The notes under the pieces: generated by a model | What the model was told of the DNA's origin: nothing | What the model saw: the letters and a program-made list of their open reading frames with translations, nothing else | Database searches by the model: none | DNA from: Thraustochytrium sp. TN22 | Taxonomy: Eukaryota; Sar; Bigyra; Thraustochytrida; Thraustochytriidae | Direction: 5' to 3' | Assembly: GCA_013306675.1 (NCBI GenBank) | Contig: JABLUY010000033.1 | Coordinates: forward strand, 124,001 to 188,000 | Length of the DNA: 64,000 bases | In this document: in pieces, positions 1 through 8,054 of the stretch | Position numbering within the stretch: position 1 is the first letter of the stretch | How the letters are laid out: each line of letters opens with the position of its first letter | Program-made: the position numbers and the translations under genes

Positions 1-757
1 TGAGCACCACCGAAAAGGTTGCTTTCTGCTGCACCGTCGCGTACAGCTGCCACAGCGCGAACGGGCTACGCAGCGCAAGCTCCAAGCCCTCGTCCGTGCC
101 TTCCGCTACGTGCAGGAGCACCTCGTCGAAACGAGGCGCCACGCGCGCCATGTCTTTGATGAGCTCCACGTCGCTGTCCTGCGTCCAGTCACGGCTTGCT
201 GGCTCCGCAAAGACATCCACCCACACGTAGGTGCTGGCCAGGTCCCGCTCCGCGTAGTGTGCAGCCAGTGCCTGCACCAGATCCCGAAACACCGTTTCCA
301 GCCCGGCGTGCACCACGAGCGCGCCATGAAAGCTCTCGTGCACCGCCTCCGGATCCATGTCTTCGGCGACGTCCATGTACGACTCGCTGCCGCCCGTCCT
401 CTCGCGCAAGATGAACTCGCGCACGTCGCCGAGCGTCCACTGCTCGCGCGGCTTGAGCACCAGCTTGCTGCGCGGCAGCGTCGACTTGGGCCCCTCGAAC
501 CGGTCCACCACCACCACCTGCGTCTCGTTCTTCGGCTCCACGATGCGCACCGTGCGCCCGTCCTGCGTCTCAAAAAGCTCCAGGTCGCCGCTCTCCACCT
601 CTTGCATGGACTGCAGGTACTCCACCGAGATGACCCGGAACACCTTGTCGTCCTCCTGCAGCTCGTCCAGGTCGTCCAGCCACTCCTTGCGCCCTGCAAG
701 GCCCACCACCGACCCGCCCCGTCGGATGCCTCGCAGGCGACTCATTCGCCGCAGCAT
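1..757 (-). CDS. N-terminal part of an unknown protein with a WVDxF...LWQ-type module (truncated by window edge)
   Basis: An open minus-strand frame runs from an ATG at 757 (alternative ATG at 745) to the window edge, giving 252 residues without a stop. An in-frame stop lies a short way upstream, so the start is constrained. The sequence is protein-like and acidic, unlike the Arg/Ala-rich shadow frames. Near the end it reads YVWVDVFAEPASRDW, then a 35-residue stretch, then SPFALWQLYATVQQKATFSVVL. This order (W/F-V/L-D-V/I-F..., later xLWxxYxxxxxxATFxVxL) resembles the N-terminal module of large stramenopile and algal proteins that usually carry TPR or NACHT/WD repeats further on. That resemblance is from memory and the family is not secure. 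The N-terminal 100 residues match nothing I recognise. The repeat or catalytic part would lie outside the window. Confidence 0.6.
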   Translation of the reverse strand, partial: MLRRMSRLRGIRRGGSVVGLAGRKEWLDDLDELQEDDKVFRVISVEYLQSMQEVESGDLELFETQDGRTVRIVEPKNETQVVVVDRFEGPKSTLPRSKLVLKPREQWTLGDVREFILRERTGGSESYMDVAEDMDPEAVHESFHGALVVHAGLETVFRDLVQALAAHYAERDLASTYVWVDVFAEPASRDWTQDSDVELIKDMARVAPRFDEVLLHVAEGTDEGLELALRSPFALWQLYATVQQKATFSVVL

Positions 758-1424
758 TGTGCCGCGCGGGTGCCGGCCGTCTACCAAAGAGGCCCGAGAC
801 CGCGCCTGGGACCACGCTCTCCACCGAGACCTCGCTCAGCCCCAAGCTCGCCACCGGGTTGACGACGACGACGTCTACGGTCTACTTAGCTAGCCAGCTG
901 GTGCGGCGTGGCACGGCCCTTGCCTCGATAAGATTCTGCCTGCCTGTTTGCCCACTGCACTGGCGCAGTCTGGCAGGCGGGCAGAGCAAACCTGGGCGTC
1001 GCCCGCGCTCCGCCCGGCCAAATCCGCCCGCGCTGGTCACCACCGCCTTGGCGAGCCGGCACGGGCGCCCAGCGGCGGGGTGGTCTGCGTGTTTCCCGCG
1101 CTCGATGCGATCTCCCGGTAGCCAAGGATGCGGAGCACCTCGGGGCTTTCGCATTTTCCGGCGCCTGAGACTCGCTCTGTGCCCTGGCCGGCACGCGCCG
1201 CCGCGGACGGGCGCCGGGGCGCGTGGCCGACGGACTGCTTGCCGACCGGCGGCGACAACTGCAACCAACCAAGTTGAAGCAACCAAACCAACCTGAAGCA
1301 AGGCTTGCTGGCCGGCCACAGGCTGCCAGTGCAGCCAGATCGAAAAGTCGACGAGGCGAGAACGGGCTGGCAGGGCTTCTTGCAGGGCTTCTGGCAGGCT
1401 CTGGACTCTGGAGGTCACAGGCGG

Positions 1425-1497
1425 TGGCAGGCAGGCAAGCTGACAACAGGCAGGCAAGCTGGCAACAGGCAGGCACCAGGCTGGTCCAGGCAGGCAG
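1425..1497. repeat. Imperfect tandem repeat, about 19-20 bp unit
   Basis: The word GGCAGGCAAGCTGGCAACA (with a G/A variant) recurs about three times in tandem, flanked by extra CAGGCAGG copies. It is non-coding and lies in the long intergenic stretch. Confidence 0.7.
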
Positions 1498-1960
1498 GCG
1501 CCAGCAGCCACAGGCGCCAGCCAGCAGCGGGCGGCCGCAGCGTGGCGACGGTGACGGACTCGCGACGGCCTGCGCCAGCGACCAAGCGACAGCCAGCCCG
1601 CGACTCGGACGGACCCGGGACGGCCTCGCGACCAAGCGACGGCCCGCGACGTCGTGGCCGGATCCAAGGCCAGTGGAGCCTCTGAGAGCCTGGAGCCTGA
1701 GAGAGAGAGCCTGGAGCCTGGAGTTGCAGTTTCTAGCGAGAGCTATCGACGACGTCGGCGCCTGGTAAGCTCTTGCAGCGAGCCAGAAGTGCGGCGCCTA
1801 GGTCTGGGCTGCACCAGCAGGTGCTTTGCAGTGCCGAACTGCCACTTCATGTTAGCCAGGCCAAACAAACCCTCGGCGCTCGAGTCTCGGCCGAGAAGCC
1901 TTGCGAGAGGGAGCTGGGAACTCTCGCAAGGAGCAAGCCTGAGCCCTGGCGGGCCTGCCA

Positions 1961-1980
1961 AGCTAGCTAGCTAGCTAGCT
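1961..1980. repeat. (AGCT)5 tract
   Basis: Five uninterrupted AGCT units. It is one of many GCTA/AGCT tracts that recur in intergenic DNA across the window. Confidence 0.9.
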
Positions 1981-2627
1981 ACGAAGTTAGTAGCTCTAGC
2001 AATGGGATGATGTTCCGTCCGCAAGCGCTTTCTCCGCAGAGTACGTCCCCGAGCATCTCGTCTCGCGCTCCGAGCAGGGCCACACGCTGTCGGTCGACGC
2101 GCCTGGCCAAGGGACGCTCGCCCTCGAGCCTCACGGCTCGAGCGTCCGCCGCCGCTGGCCGCAAAGCCGTCAGCGGCGGCAGACCGCCATCGAGCTCGTG
2201 GCCGTGCCGTGTAGCATACTCCCTGCTCGCCCTTGCTCATTTCTCCTCGAGCGGCGGCGCCGCAGTCATCGTCCTGCCACTGGCAGAGTGTCGTCAGGGA
2301 CTTTCAGTGGCAGCCTCAAGTTGCGAGTCCTCGTTGTTGTGGCGGAGGACATCGCCCGCGCATTTTGGCTTGGCGGCGGCTTTGCTTGCAGCCTCGCTCT
2401 CCTTCTTGGCGTCGAGTTTGCTTCGTCTCGCCAGCCACAGGCCGGTTGGCAATAGGTTGACTCATCTCACTCATCTCACTCAGTGACTCTGACTTGTTCA
2501 CGTCGGCGCTCCCAGCGGACGAGTTGGACGCGGTGGTCGCGGACTCGGCGCTCGCGGCGGCGAGGCGCTAAAGACGTAGCCAGGGGGCGCAGCGCGGCGC
2601 AGCGCGGCGCGGCGCAGTGCAGGGGGC

Positions 2628-3344
2628 ATGGGCGGCGGCGGGGAGGCGGAAGAGGCGGCGGAGGCGGCGCTGGCGGCGCGCGTGCCGTTCGTGCGGCAGG
2701 AGGACAACTATGACTGCGGCCTGGCGTGCGTGCGCATGGCGACGCGGGCGCTGCGGCCGCTGACGGACGTGCGGAGGCTGACCAACGAGGCCCTCGAGGC
2801 GGTCTTGCAGACGAGGTCGGTGTGGACGATCGACCTGGCGTATGCTCTGCGCGGACTCGACGTGCCGCTCGTCATGTACACGACCAGCACGCGCGTGGAG
2901 GCGGAGGACTACCGCGGCATGGAGTTCTACAAGGAGCTGGCCAAGGACCAGGTACGCGTAAATCGGCGCTTCGGGGAGGCTGCGGCGAGTGGCATCCGCG
3001 TGCACCCGCGATCGCTCGAAGCCAAGGAGCTGCAGGGCCTCTTCGGCGGCGCCGCGTTGCAGCTCGCGCTCGTGCTAGTGGATGTGACCATTTTGCGAGC
3101 AGCGGACAAGTCCTATGGCCGCAAGATGCTGGAGTTCGTCATGTCCGCCGTGGCCTCGCCGCAGCAGTTTGCCGGCCACTACGTGCTGGTGGTCGACTAT
3201 GCGGCGCCCTTCTACGAGGTCCGCGACCCGGCCGGGACCCGGGCCACCACCTTTGTACATGAAGACGTCCTGGAGCGCGCGAGGCGTGCGCCTGGGACAG
3301 ACGAGGACGTCATCATCCTCGGCGAGGACCTCTCGCACCTATAA
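2628..3344 (+). CDS. GUCD1 / plant GC1-like protein (guanylyl cyclase domain-containing 1 family)
   Basis: A 238-residue single-exon protein of the GUCD1/AtGC1 family, close to the usual family length. The N-terminal core has VPFVRQEDNYDCGLACVRMA, followed by a helix-rich region, then the family-typical VNRRFGEAAASGI segment and AGHYVLVVDYA near the C terminus. The family is named for reported guanylyl cyclase activity of plant GC1, but the visible Cys30, His184 (GHYVLVVD) and Asp200 (VRDPAG) line up like the Cys-His-Asp triad of C39/papain-like folds, so a hydrolase is equally plausible. The ATG at 2628 is the first in frame and sits in a purine-rich GC context; a stop-containing leader precedes it. 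It converges on the WD40 gene, whose stop lies about 150 bp away. No signal peptide or membrane segment is visible, suggesting a cytosolic protein. Confidence 0.85.
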   Translation: MGGGGEAEEAAEAALAARVPFVRQEDNYDCGLACVRMATRALRPLTDVRRLTNEALEAVLQTRSVWTIDLAYALRGLDVPLVMYTTSTRVEAEDYRGMEFYKELAKDQVRVNRRFGEAAASGIRVHPRSLEAKELQGLFGGAALQLALVLVDVTILRAADKSYGRKMLEFVMSAVASPQQFAGHYVLVVDYAAPFYEVRDPAGTRATTFVHEDVLERARRAPGTDEDVIILGEDLSHL

Positions 3345-3353
3345 CTTAGACAG

Positions 3354-3377
3354 TTAGCTAGCTAGAGCTAGCTAGTA
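3354..3377. repeat. GCTAGCTA-type tract at the 3' end of a gene
   Basis: TTAGCTAGCTAGAGCTAGCT begins just after the GUCD1-like stop codon, in the gap between two convergent genes. Confidence 0.85.
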
Positions 3378-3496
3378 GAGAGCCCCACCACAAGGGAACA
3401 AACAAGACCTCTGCACCGCAAAAACACTACCGCCACCTCTTTCTTGATTAGAAACATACCCGTAGGAGTAGGCCGACCTCTCAGTCAGCTCCCAGG

Positions 3497-6400
3497 TCAT
3501 TGCGGGAGCTGGTCCTTGCGCACAACCTTTTCCAGGAGCGAGGTGAGCGAGTTGAGCTTGTGCATCATGGCCGAGACCTCGGCGCTGGAGGCGGCCGAGC
3601 CCACCGAGGCCGCGCCGAGGAACATGGAGCTGTCCAGCTGCGCCGCAGACCCAGCGCCGAAGGCGTCCGCCGGCTCGCCCGGGAACGCCGAGCCCAGGCC
3701 GCCGCCCCGCGCCGTCAGGGTGGACACCTCCTGCGTCACGAGCACGTCGAGCTGGCTGCGGAAGTCCGACATGACGCCACGCACCTGGGAGCGCGAGGTC
3801 TCGAGCACCGTGGAAGCGAAGTCGTCTGCGCCGCGGCTGCGCGCCAGGGACTCCGTCAGATTCGCGTCCAGGGACTCCACCTGCCGCAGCACGTCGGCCG
3901 TCCTGGCGAGCGCGGCGCGCACCTCCCCAAGCGCCGTCTTGCAGGCCGACCGCGCCTCGTCCGCTGACCGTAGCGGCGTGCTGGTGCCCAGTGCGCTCGG
4001 CGGCGGCAGCAGCGTCGGCACGGCGGCCACGGTCCCGGTTACGGCGGCGGCTGCCGCCGCCACTACCGGGCCCTGGCCCTCCTCCGGCACGGAGACGAGC
4101 GAGGGCACGGCCGGGGCGCGCCGCGGGCTGCGCTCCGGCTGGCGTCCCTTGGGTGAGAGCGGCGTGGGCGGCTCCAGTGGCGCCGGCGGCGGGTACACGG
4201 CGTCCTCCATGGCCAGGCTCTCGCGAAAGCCCGCCTTCCTGCGCGCTAGCGCACCACGGGGCGATACGATGTCGAGCCGCGGCGCCGCCATGGCCGCCGT
4301 GGCGGCGGCCGCTGGGGCTGCTGCGGCGACCGGGGCCGCCAAGGGCGACGTGGACGTGGACGTCGCCGCCGCCGCTGCCGCCTCGCGCTGCTTCTCGCGT
4401 TTCAGGTCGATGGTGGCCTTGAGCAGGCCCATGGTCTTGAGCTTGGCGCGCATCCGCTTCACCGCGTCTTGCGCGTCCTGCTGCTCTTCCTGGCGCCGCA
4501 GCGCGGCGCGCTCCTGCGCCAGGGACCGCACCACAATGTCGTCGTCGCCGAGGTTCTCGCGCTGCGGCACCATGTCAGTCACCGCCTCGATGGGCGGCCC
4601 ACTCGTGCCGGAAAGCGAGGTCTCGGCCGTTGACATGAGGTCATCCTCGTCCTTTTCCTCATGGCGGACCACACCGCTGCCGGCGTCCTTGCGCTCCTCC
4701 TCGTCGAGTGCCCCGGCATGCTCCGCAACTTCAAGCGATCTGTCCGCGGCGCCGCCGCGGTCCGTCTTGGTCTCTTCAAGACGCGGCCGGAATGCCTCGC
4801 GCGCGCCGGTCTGGGCCCACGTCGGCAGCTGCGCGTCGGGAAAGAGGTCGTCCGCGGTGTCCAGGTCGCGACGGTCCCTGTCCTTGTGGTCATCTTCCAT
4901 CCCTACCTCTTCCTCCTCTTCCTCCCCCTCCTCCTCCTCTCCATGCCCATCCTCTTTGATGCGCGCGCCATCGTGCTTTTGCGCGGCCGCCGATGCCGCT
5001 GCCCCCGCGAGCGCATTCCCTGCGGCGCGGCCGTTCTCCTGGTCGCTGTGCGCAGACATCGACGCGGCAGAGACAGAGGAAGCGGCGGCGGCGTGCTCGT
5101 GCTCGAGCTCGCGCCTGCGCTCCTTGATGGCCGTAGTAATCTCGGGCGCGAGGCGCCACACAAAGAGGCAGCCGTCGCGCGAGACGGAGACGAGGCGCTT
5201 ACAGTCGGAGCTAAAGGCGAGCCCGGTGATGGGCTCTCCGTGGCCCGCGCATTTGGCGAGACACTCGCCGCTGTAAAAGTCCAGCAGGCGCACCGCCTTG
5301 TCGTGCGAGCCCAGCGCGCAGAACATGCCGGCCGGGTCCAGGAGCACGCGCGTCAGCTCGCCCGGCTCGCCGTCCGGCTTGTACGAGCGGATCGGCTTGC
5401 CGTTGCTCAGGGACCAAATGTTGATCTTCTTGTCCTGGCCGGACGTGCAAAAGTACTTGTTGCTCGCGTCCACGTCCAGGTCGTGCACAGTGCCGTACGG
5501 CACATTGACGGACTTTTGCCGCGCAAAGCGGCCGTCCGCGCCCAGCTCCGACAGCACGATGGTCTTGTCGCCTCCGGCGCTCAGCAGCTTGCGCCCGTCC
5601 ACGGAGAAGCGCACGGCCGTGACCACCGCGGAGTGGTCCTTCAGCGTCTGCAGCCGCCGTACGCTACCGCCGGCACCCGCGTCTACTGGTCCCGGCACAA
5701 GCTCGTACACGTGCACCTCGCGGTCACGGCCCGCGGTGGCCAGAAAGCGTCTTGGCTTACCGCCGCCGTTGCCTCCGGCGCCACGAAGCACCAGCGGCGA
5801 GAATGCGAGGCTGAGGATCTCGCCCGCGTGCGCCTTGGCGTCGCGCAGTAGGCGCGTCTCGGTCTCTAGATTGTACACGGTGAGCCCGCCGCGTCGGTCG
5901 CCGGCCGCCACCAGGGCGTTGTCGCTCGAGACGCCCACGCAGCGCACGCCAGGGCTTGGCCCGAGGTCCACCTCGCGCAGCAGCTCCTGGCTCAGCGGAT
6001 TCTCCCACTGCGGTCCGTGCAGCGTGCGTGCCTTCTTCTTGGATTGCCCGCCGGTGCGCCAGAAGCGCAGCTTCGAGTCGTCGCCACACGTCACAAAGAC
6101 GCCCGACCGCAGGCTCGCCACGCCCGCCACACTTGTGGGATGCGCCAGCAGGCGGACCTTGAGCCGGGGCGCCTCAAGGTCTGCCGCGTCCCACACGCAA
6201 AAGCTGCGGTCCCCGTACACGCTCACCACGCGCTCACCCTGATTGGCCCAGCACGCGCACACCACGTCCCGGGCGCGCTCGCCGCGGTCTGCACCGTCCT
6301 CGTCCTCGTTCTGGTTTCTGTCCTGGTCCTGGTCTTGGTTCGTGTCGCCGGTCGGCCCGGACGGCAGCGTGGCGACGAATTCGAAGGAGTCCGCCTCAAA

Positions 6401-7336
6401 TACGCGAATGATGCCATTCGTGCAGGCACAAAGCAACCTGCCACCGCAGAGCGACACACTGTGCGCGGCGTCCGCTTCGAGAAACATCCACTTCTCCATG
6501 AGCCGGTTGCCGCCGACGCAAATGAGCGACCCGCACAAGGTCACCACGTACGCACTCCCGGCCGTAGCGCCCGTGCCGCACACCACGTCCGTGAATGTGG
6601 CCTCCTCGAACTCCGGCAGAATGCTCACGTTGAGCTGCTCCAGCCTGACGGCCTCGGGCTTGGCGCCATCACCTTCATTATCAATGTCCTCCTCCTCCTC
6701 CTCCTCCTCCTCCTCGTCGTCGTCGGTTTCGTCGTCGTGGCTCCTGGTGCTGGCGTGCACCGCCCAGTAGCACAGGTGGCGCTCGCCGGCCGTGAGGATG
6801 TGCGAGCCGGAGGCATCAAAGTCGAGGGCGAGGACCTTTTGCGCGAGCCTGACTTCGGCGGCGGCGCGCTCGCGGGCCCAGTCCCAGACCACGAGACGGT
6901 CGTCGTGCTCAAAGCCGACCGAGGCGAGGCGGCGGCCGTCCGGCGAGAAGCTGAGGCAGGAGATGCCGAAGCGGTGGCCGCGCAACTCCGCGACGCGCAC
7001 GTGGCTGGCGATGTCCCAGACCGTGATGGCCGGATTGTGGCCCTTCTCGCCGACCGCAAGAAAACGGCCGTCGCGCGAGTACGCCAGGCACGAGACCGGC
7101 TTGGCCATTCGCATGTAGGCGCGCTGCTTCTCGAGCTTCCCACAGAAAAGCACCACGACGCAGCCCGCGGGGTAGGCGACCTCGTGCTCATTGGCCGGGT
7201 TCACCGCCACGCAGCTCCTGCACGTCGCGCTGACGCCCACCACGCGCTCCAGCCGCAGCCCGCGCCGCGACGGTGACGTTGGCGGCGCGGGTCCCGGGCC
7301 TGCCTGGGACGCCAACGACACCGCCGTCGAGGCCAT
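3497..7336 (-). CDS. WD40-repeat protein of the MAPKBP1/WDR62 family
   Basis: A 1279-residue single-exon protein. The N-terminal half is a double WD40 propeller opening exactly as in MAPKBP1/WDR62: RLERVVGVSATCRSCVAVNP, then AYPAGCVVVLF, CLAYSRDGRFLAVGEKGHNP and ITVWDIASHVRVAELRGH. More WD repeats follow to about residue 690, broken by an acidic EEEEEEEED loop at about residue 220. The C-terminal half is low-complexity (Glu-rich, then Ala/Pro-rich) and ends in a predicted helical segment, SAMMHKLNSLTSLLEKVV, as in the animal proteins, where this end mediates oligomerisation. Animal members scaffold JNK signalling and act at spindle poles; the role in protists is unknown. The open frame extends to 8122, but the added part is encoded by a (CT)n microsatellite and (GCGTC)n DNA, so I start at the ATG at 7336 (MASTAVSLAS), where homology begins. 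Confidence 0.88.
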   Translation of the reverse strand: MASTAVSLASQAGPGPAPPTSPSRRGLRLERVVGVSATCRSCVAVNPANEHEVAYPAGCVVVLFCGKLEKQRAYMRMAKPVSCLAYSRDGRFLAVGEKGHNPAITVWDIASHVRVAELRGHRFGISCLSFSPDGRRLASVGFEHDDRLVVWDWARERAAAEVRLAQKVLALDFDASGSHILTAGERHLCYWAVHASTRSHDDETDDDEEEEEEEEEDIDNEGDGAKPEAVRLEQLNVSILPEFEEATFTDVVCGTGATAGSAYVVTLCGSLICVGGNRLMEKWMFLEADAAHSVSLCGGRLLCACTNGIIRVFEADSFEFVATLPSGPTGDTNQDQDQDRNQNEDEDGADRGERARDVVCACWANQGERVVSVYGDRSFCVWDAADLEAPRLKVRLLAHPTSVAGVASLRSGVFVTCGDDSKLRFWRTGGQSKKKARTLHGPQWENPLSQELLREVDLGPSPGVRCVGVSSDNALVAAGDRRGGLTVYNLETETRLLRDAKAHAGEILSLAFSPLVLRGAGGNGGGKPRRFLATAGRDREVHVYELVPGPVDAGAGGSVRRLQTLKDHSAVVTAVRFSVDGRKLLSAGGDKTIVLSELGADGRFARQKSVNVPYGTVHDLDVDASNKYFCTSGQDKKINIWSLSNGKPIRSYKPDGEPGELTRVLLDPAGMFCALGSHDKAVRLLDFYSGECLAKCAGHGEPITGLAFSSDCKRLVSVSRDGCLFVWRLAPEITTAIKERRRELEHEHAAAASSVSAASMSAHSDQENGRAAGNALAGAAASAAAQKHDGARIKEDGHGEEEEGEEEEEEVGMEDDHKDRDRRDLDTADDLFPDAQLPTWAQTGAREAFRPRLEETKTDRGGAADRSLEVAEHAGALDEEERKDAGSGVVRHEEKDEDDLMSTAETSLSGTSGPPIEAVTDMVPQRENLGDDDIVVRSLAQERAALRRQEEQQDAQDAVKRMRAKLKTMGLLKATIDLKREKQREAAAAAATSTSTSPLAAPVAAAAPAAAATAAMAAPRLDIVSPRGALARRKAGFRESLAMEDAVYPPPAPLEPPTPLSPKGRQPERSPRRAPAVPSLVSVPEEGQGPVVAAAAAAVTGTVAAVPTLLPPPSALGTSTPLRSADEARSACKTALGEVRAALARTADVLRQVESLDANLTESLARSRGADDFASTVLETSRSQVRGVMSDFRSQLDVLVTQEVSTLTARGGGLGSAFPGEPADAFGAGSAAQLDSSMFLGAASVGSAASSAEVSAMMHKLNSLTSLLEKVVRKDQLPQ

Positions 7337-7859
7337 CGTGGCGTAGAGAGGGCAGGGCAGGGCAGGCCGTCGACGACGTGTCGCTGCGCGGAGAGCGAGA
7401 GCAGGCAAAAGTAGCGCCCCCTGCCGTCCGTCGGCGCGGCGGGCGAGCGAGCGAGCTCTCGGCCACGCCGCCGACGGTCTCGGCGCCGCTGATGATGCGC
7501 AATGCGGCGGTCCCGCAGGGTCGAGCGCCGAGCGCCTCGCTCGCCGCCTGGAGGCCCGCCCCAAGCAGGAAAACGACGCGCGCACTGGCCGACGCGGGCG
7601 CGCAGCGCGCTCCGCGAGCGGCCGCCCCCCCCCCCGCCGCTGCGCGTCTCCGAGTCGTGCCCGCTGCTTCACGCACAGGTCTGCCTCTGCGCGCTTGCAG
7701 CGGTCTGAGGAGCAGCCGGCAACGGCCGGACCCCTGGTACTAATAGTTAATGCTGGCCAAGGCACTGGCTTCGAGTTGCACGCGGCTACAAGTTGCACGC
7801 GGCTACGAGACACGCGAAAGAAGTAGCTTCCCGTCCCGTCAGCATGCCTCGCCTCACGC

Positions 7860-7911
7860 CGCGTCGCGTTGCGTCGCGTCGCGTCGTGTCGCGTCGCGTT
7901 GTGTCGCGTTC
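7860..7911. repeat. (GCGTC)n degenerate pentanucleotide array
   Basis: About ten GCGTC/GCGTT/GTGTC units in tandem, non-coding. Confidence 0.85.
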
Positions 7912-7981
7912 GTATCGAGGGCACACAGGCAGGGCCAAGCATGTGCAAGGGCAGAGCAGGTTCTTTCTTATCTCGTAGAGG

Positions 7982-7986
<5 letters not shown>

Positions 7987-8029
<43 letters not shown>
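7987..8029. repeat. (CT)21-22 microsatellite
   Basis: Uninterrupted CT dinucleotides ending 25 bp beyond the carboxypeptidase stop codon. In that gene's transcript it reads as a GA tract. Confidence 0.95.
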
Positions 8030-8031
<2 letters not shown>

Positions 8032-8054
8032 TCGCAGACATGTCCACGAGTCCA

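Larger units (their letters stand above)
758..2627. other. Gene-free region between divergent genes
   Basis: No frame shows a convincing protein; the ORFs here are low-complexity Ala/Arg/Ser strings. The stretch is rich in short repeated words: CAGGCAGG/AAGCTGGCAACA units at about 1425-1497, AGCCTGGAGCCTGAG words at about 1680-1722, a pure (AGCT)5 tract at 1961-1980, and CTCATCTCA repeats at about 2460-2480. It should include the promoters of the left-edge gene and of the GUCD1-like gene. Confidence 0.6.
7337..8054. other. Intergenic region with two microsatellites and a C-homopolymer
   Basis: This lies between the WD40 start and the carboxypeptidase stop (both minus), so it holds the 3' flank of the latter and the promoter of the former. 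It contains a run of about 11 C at 7625-7635, a degenerate (GCGTC)n stretch at about 7860-7911 and a long (CT)n at 7987-8029. The minus frame is open throughout, but its translation (Arg-Glu repeats) reflects the microsatellite rather than a protein. Confidence 0.7.

Noticed and set aside
882-1667. 261- and 249-residue minus ORFs in the left intergenic region
   Set aside because: They translate repeated CAGG/CTGG words; no domain and strong Arg/Pro/Ala bias.
3444-5851. Long plus-strand ORFs (610 and 396 aa) opposite the WD40 gene
   Set aside because: They are antisense shadows of the WD40 frame: Ser/Arg/Ala-rich, no domain, and fully overlapped by a recognised protein.
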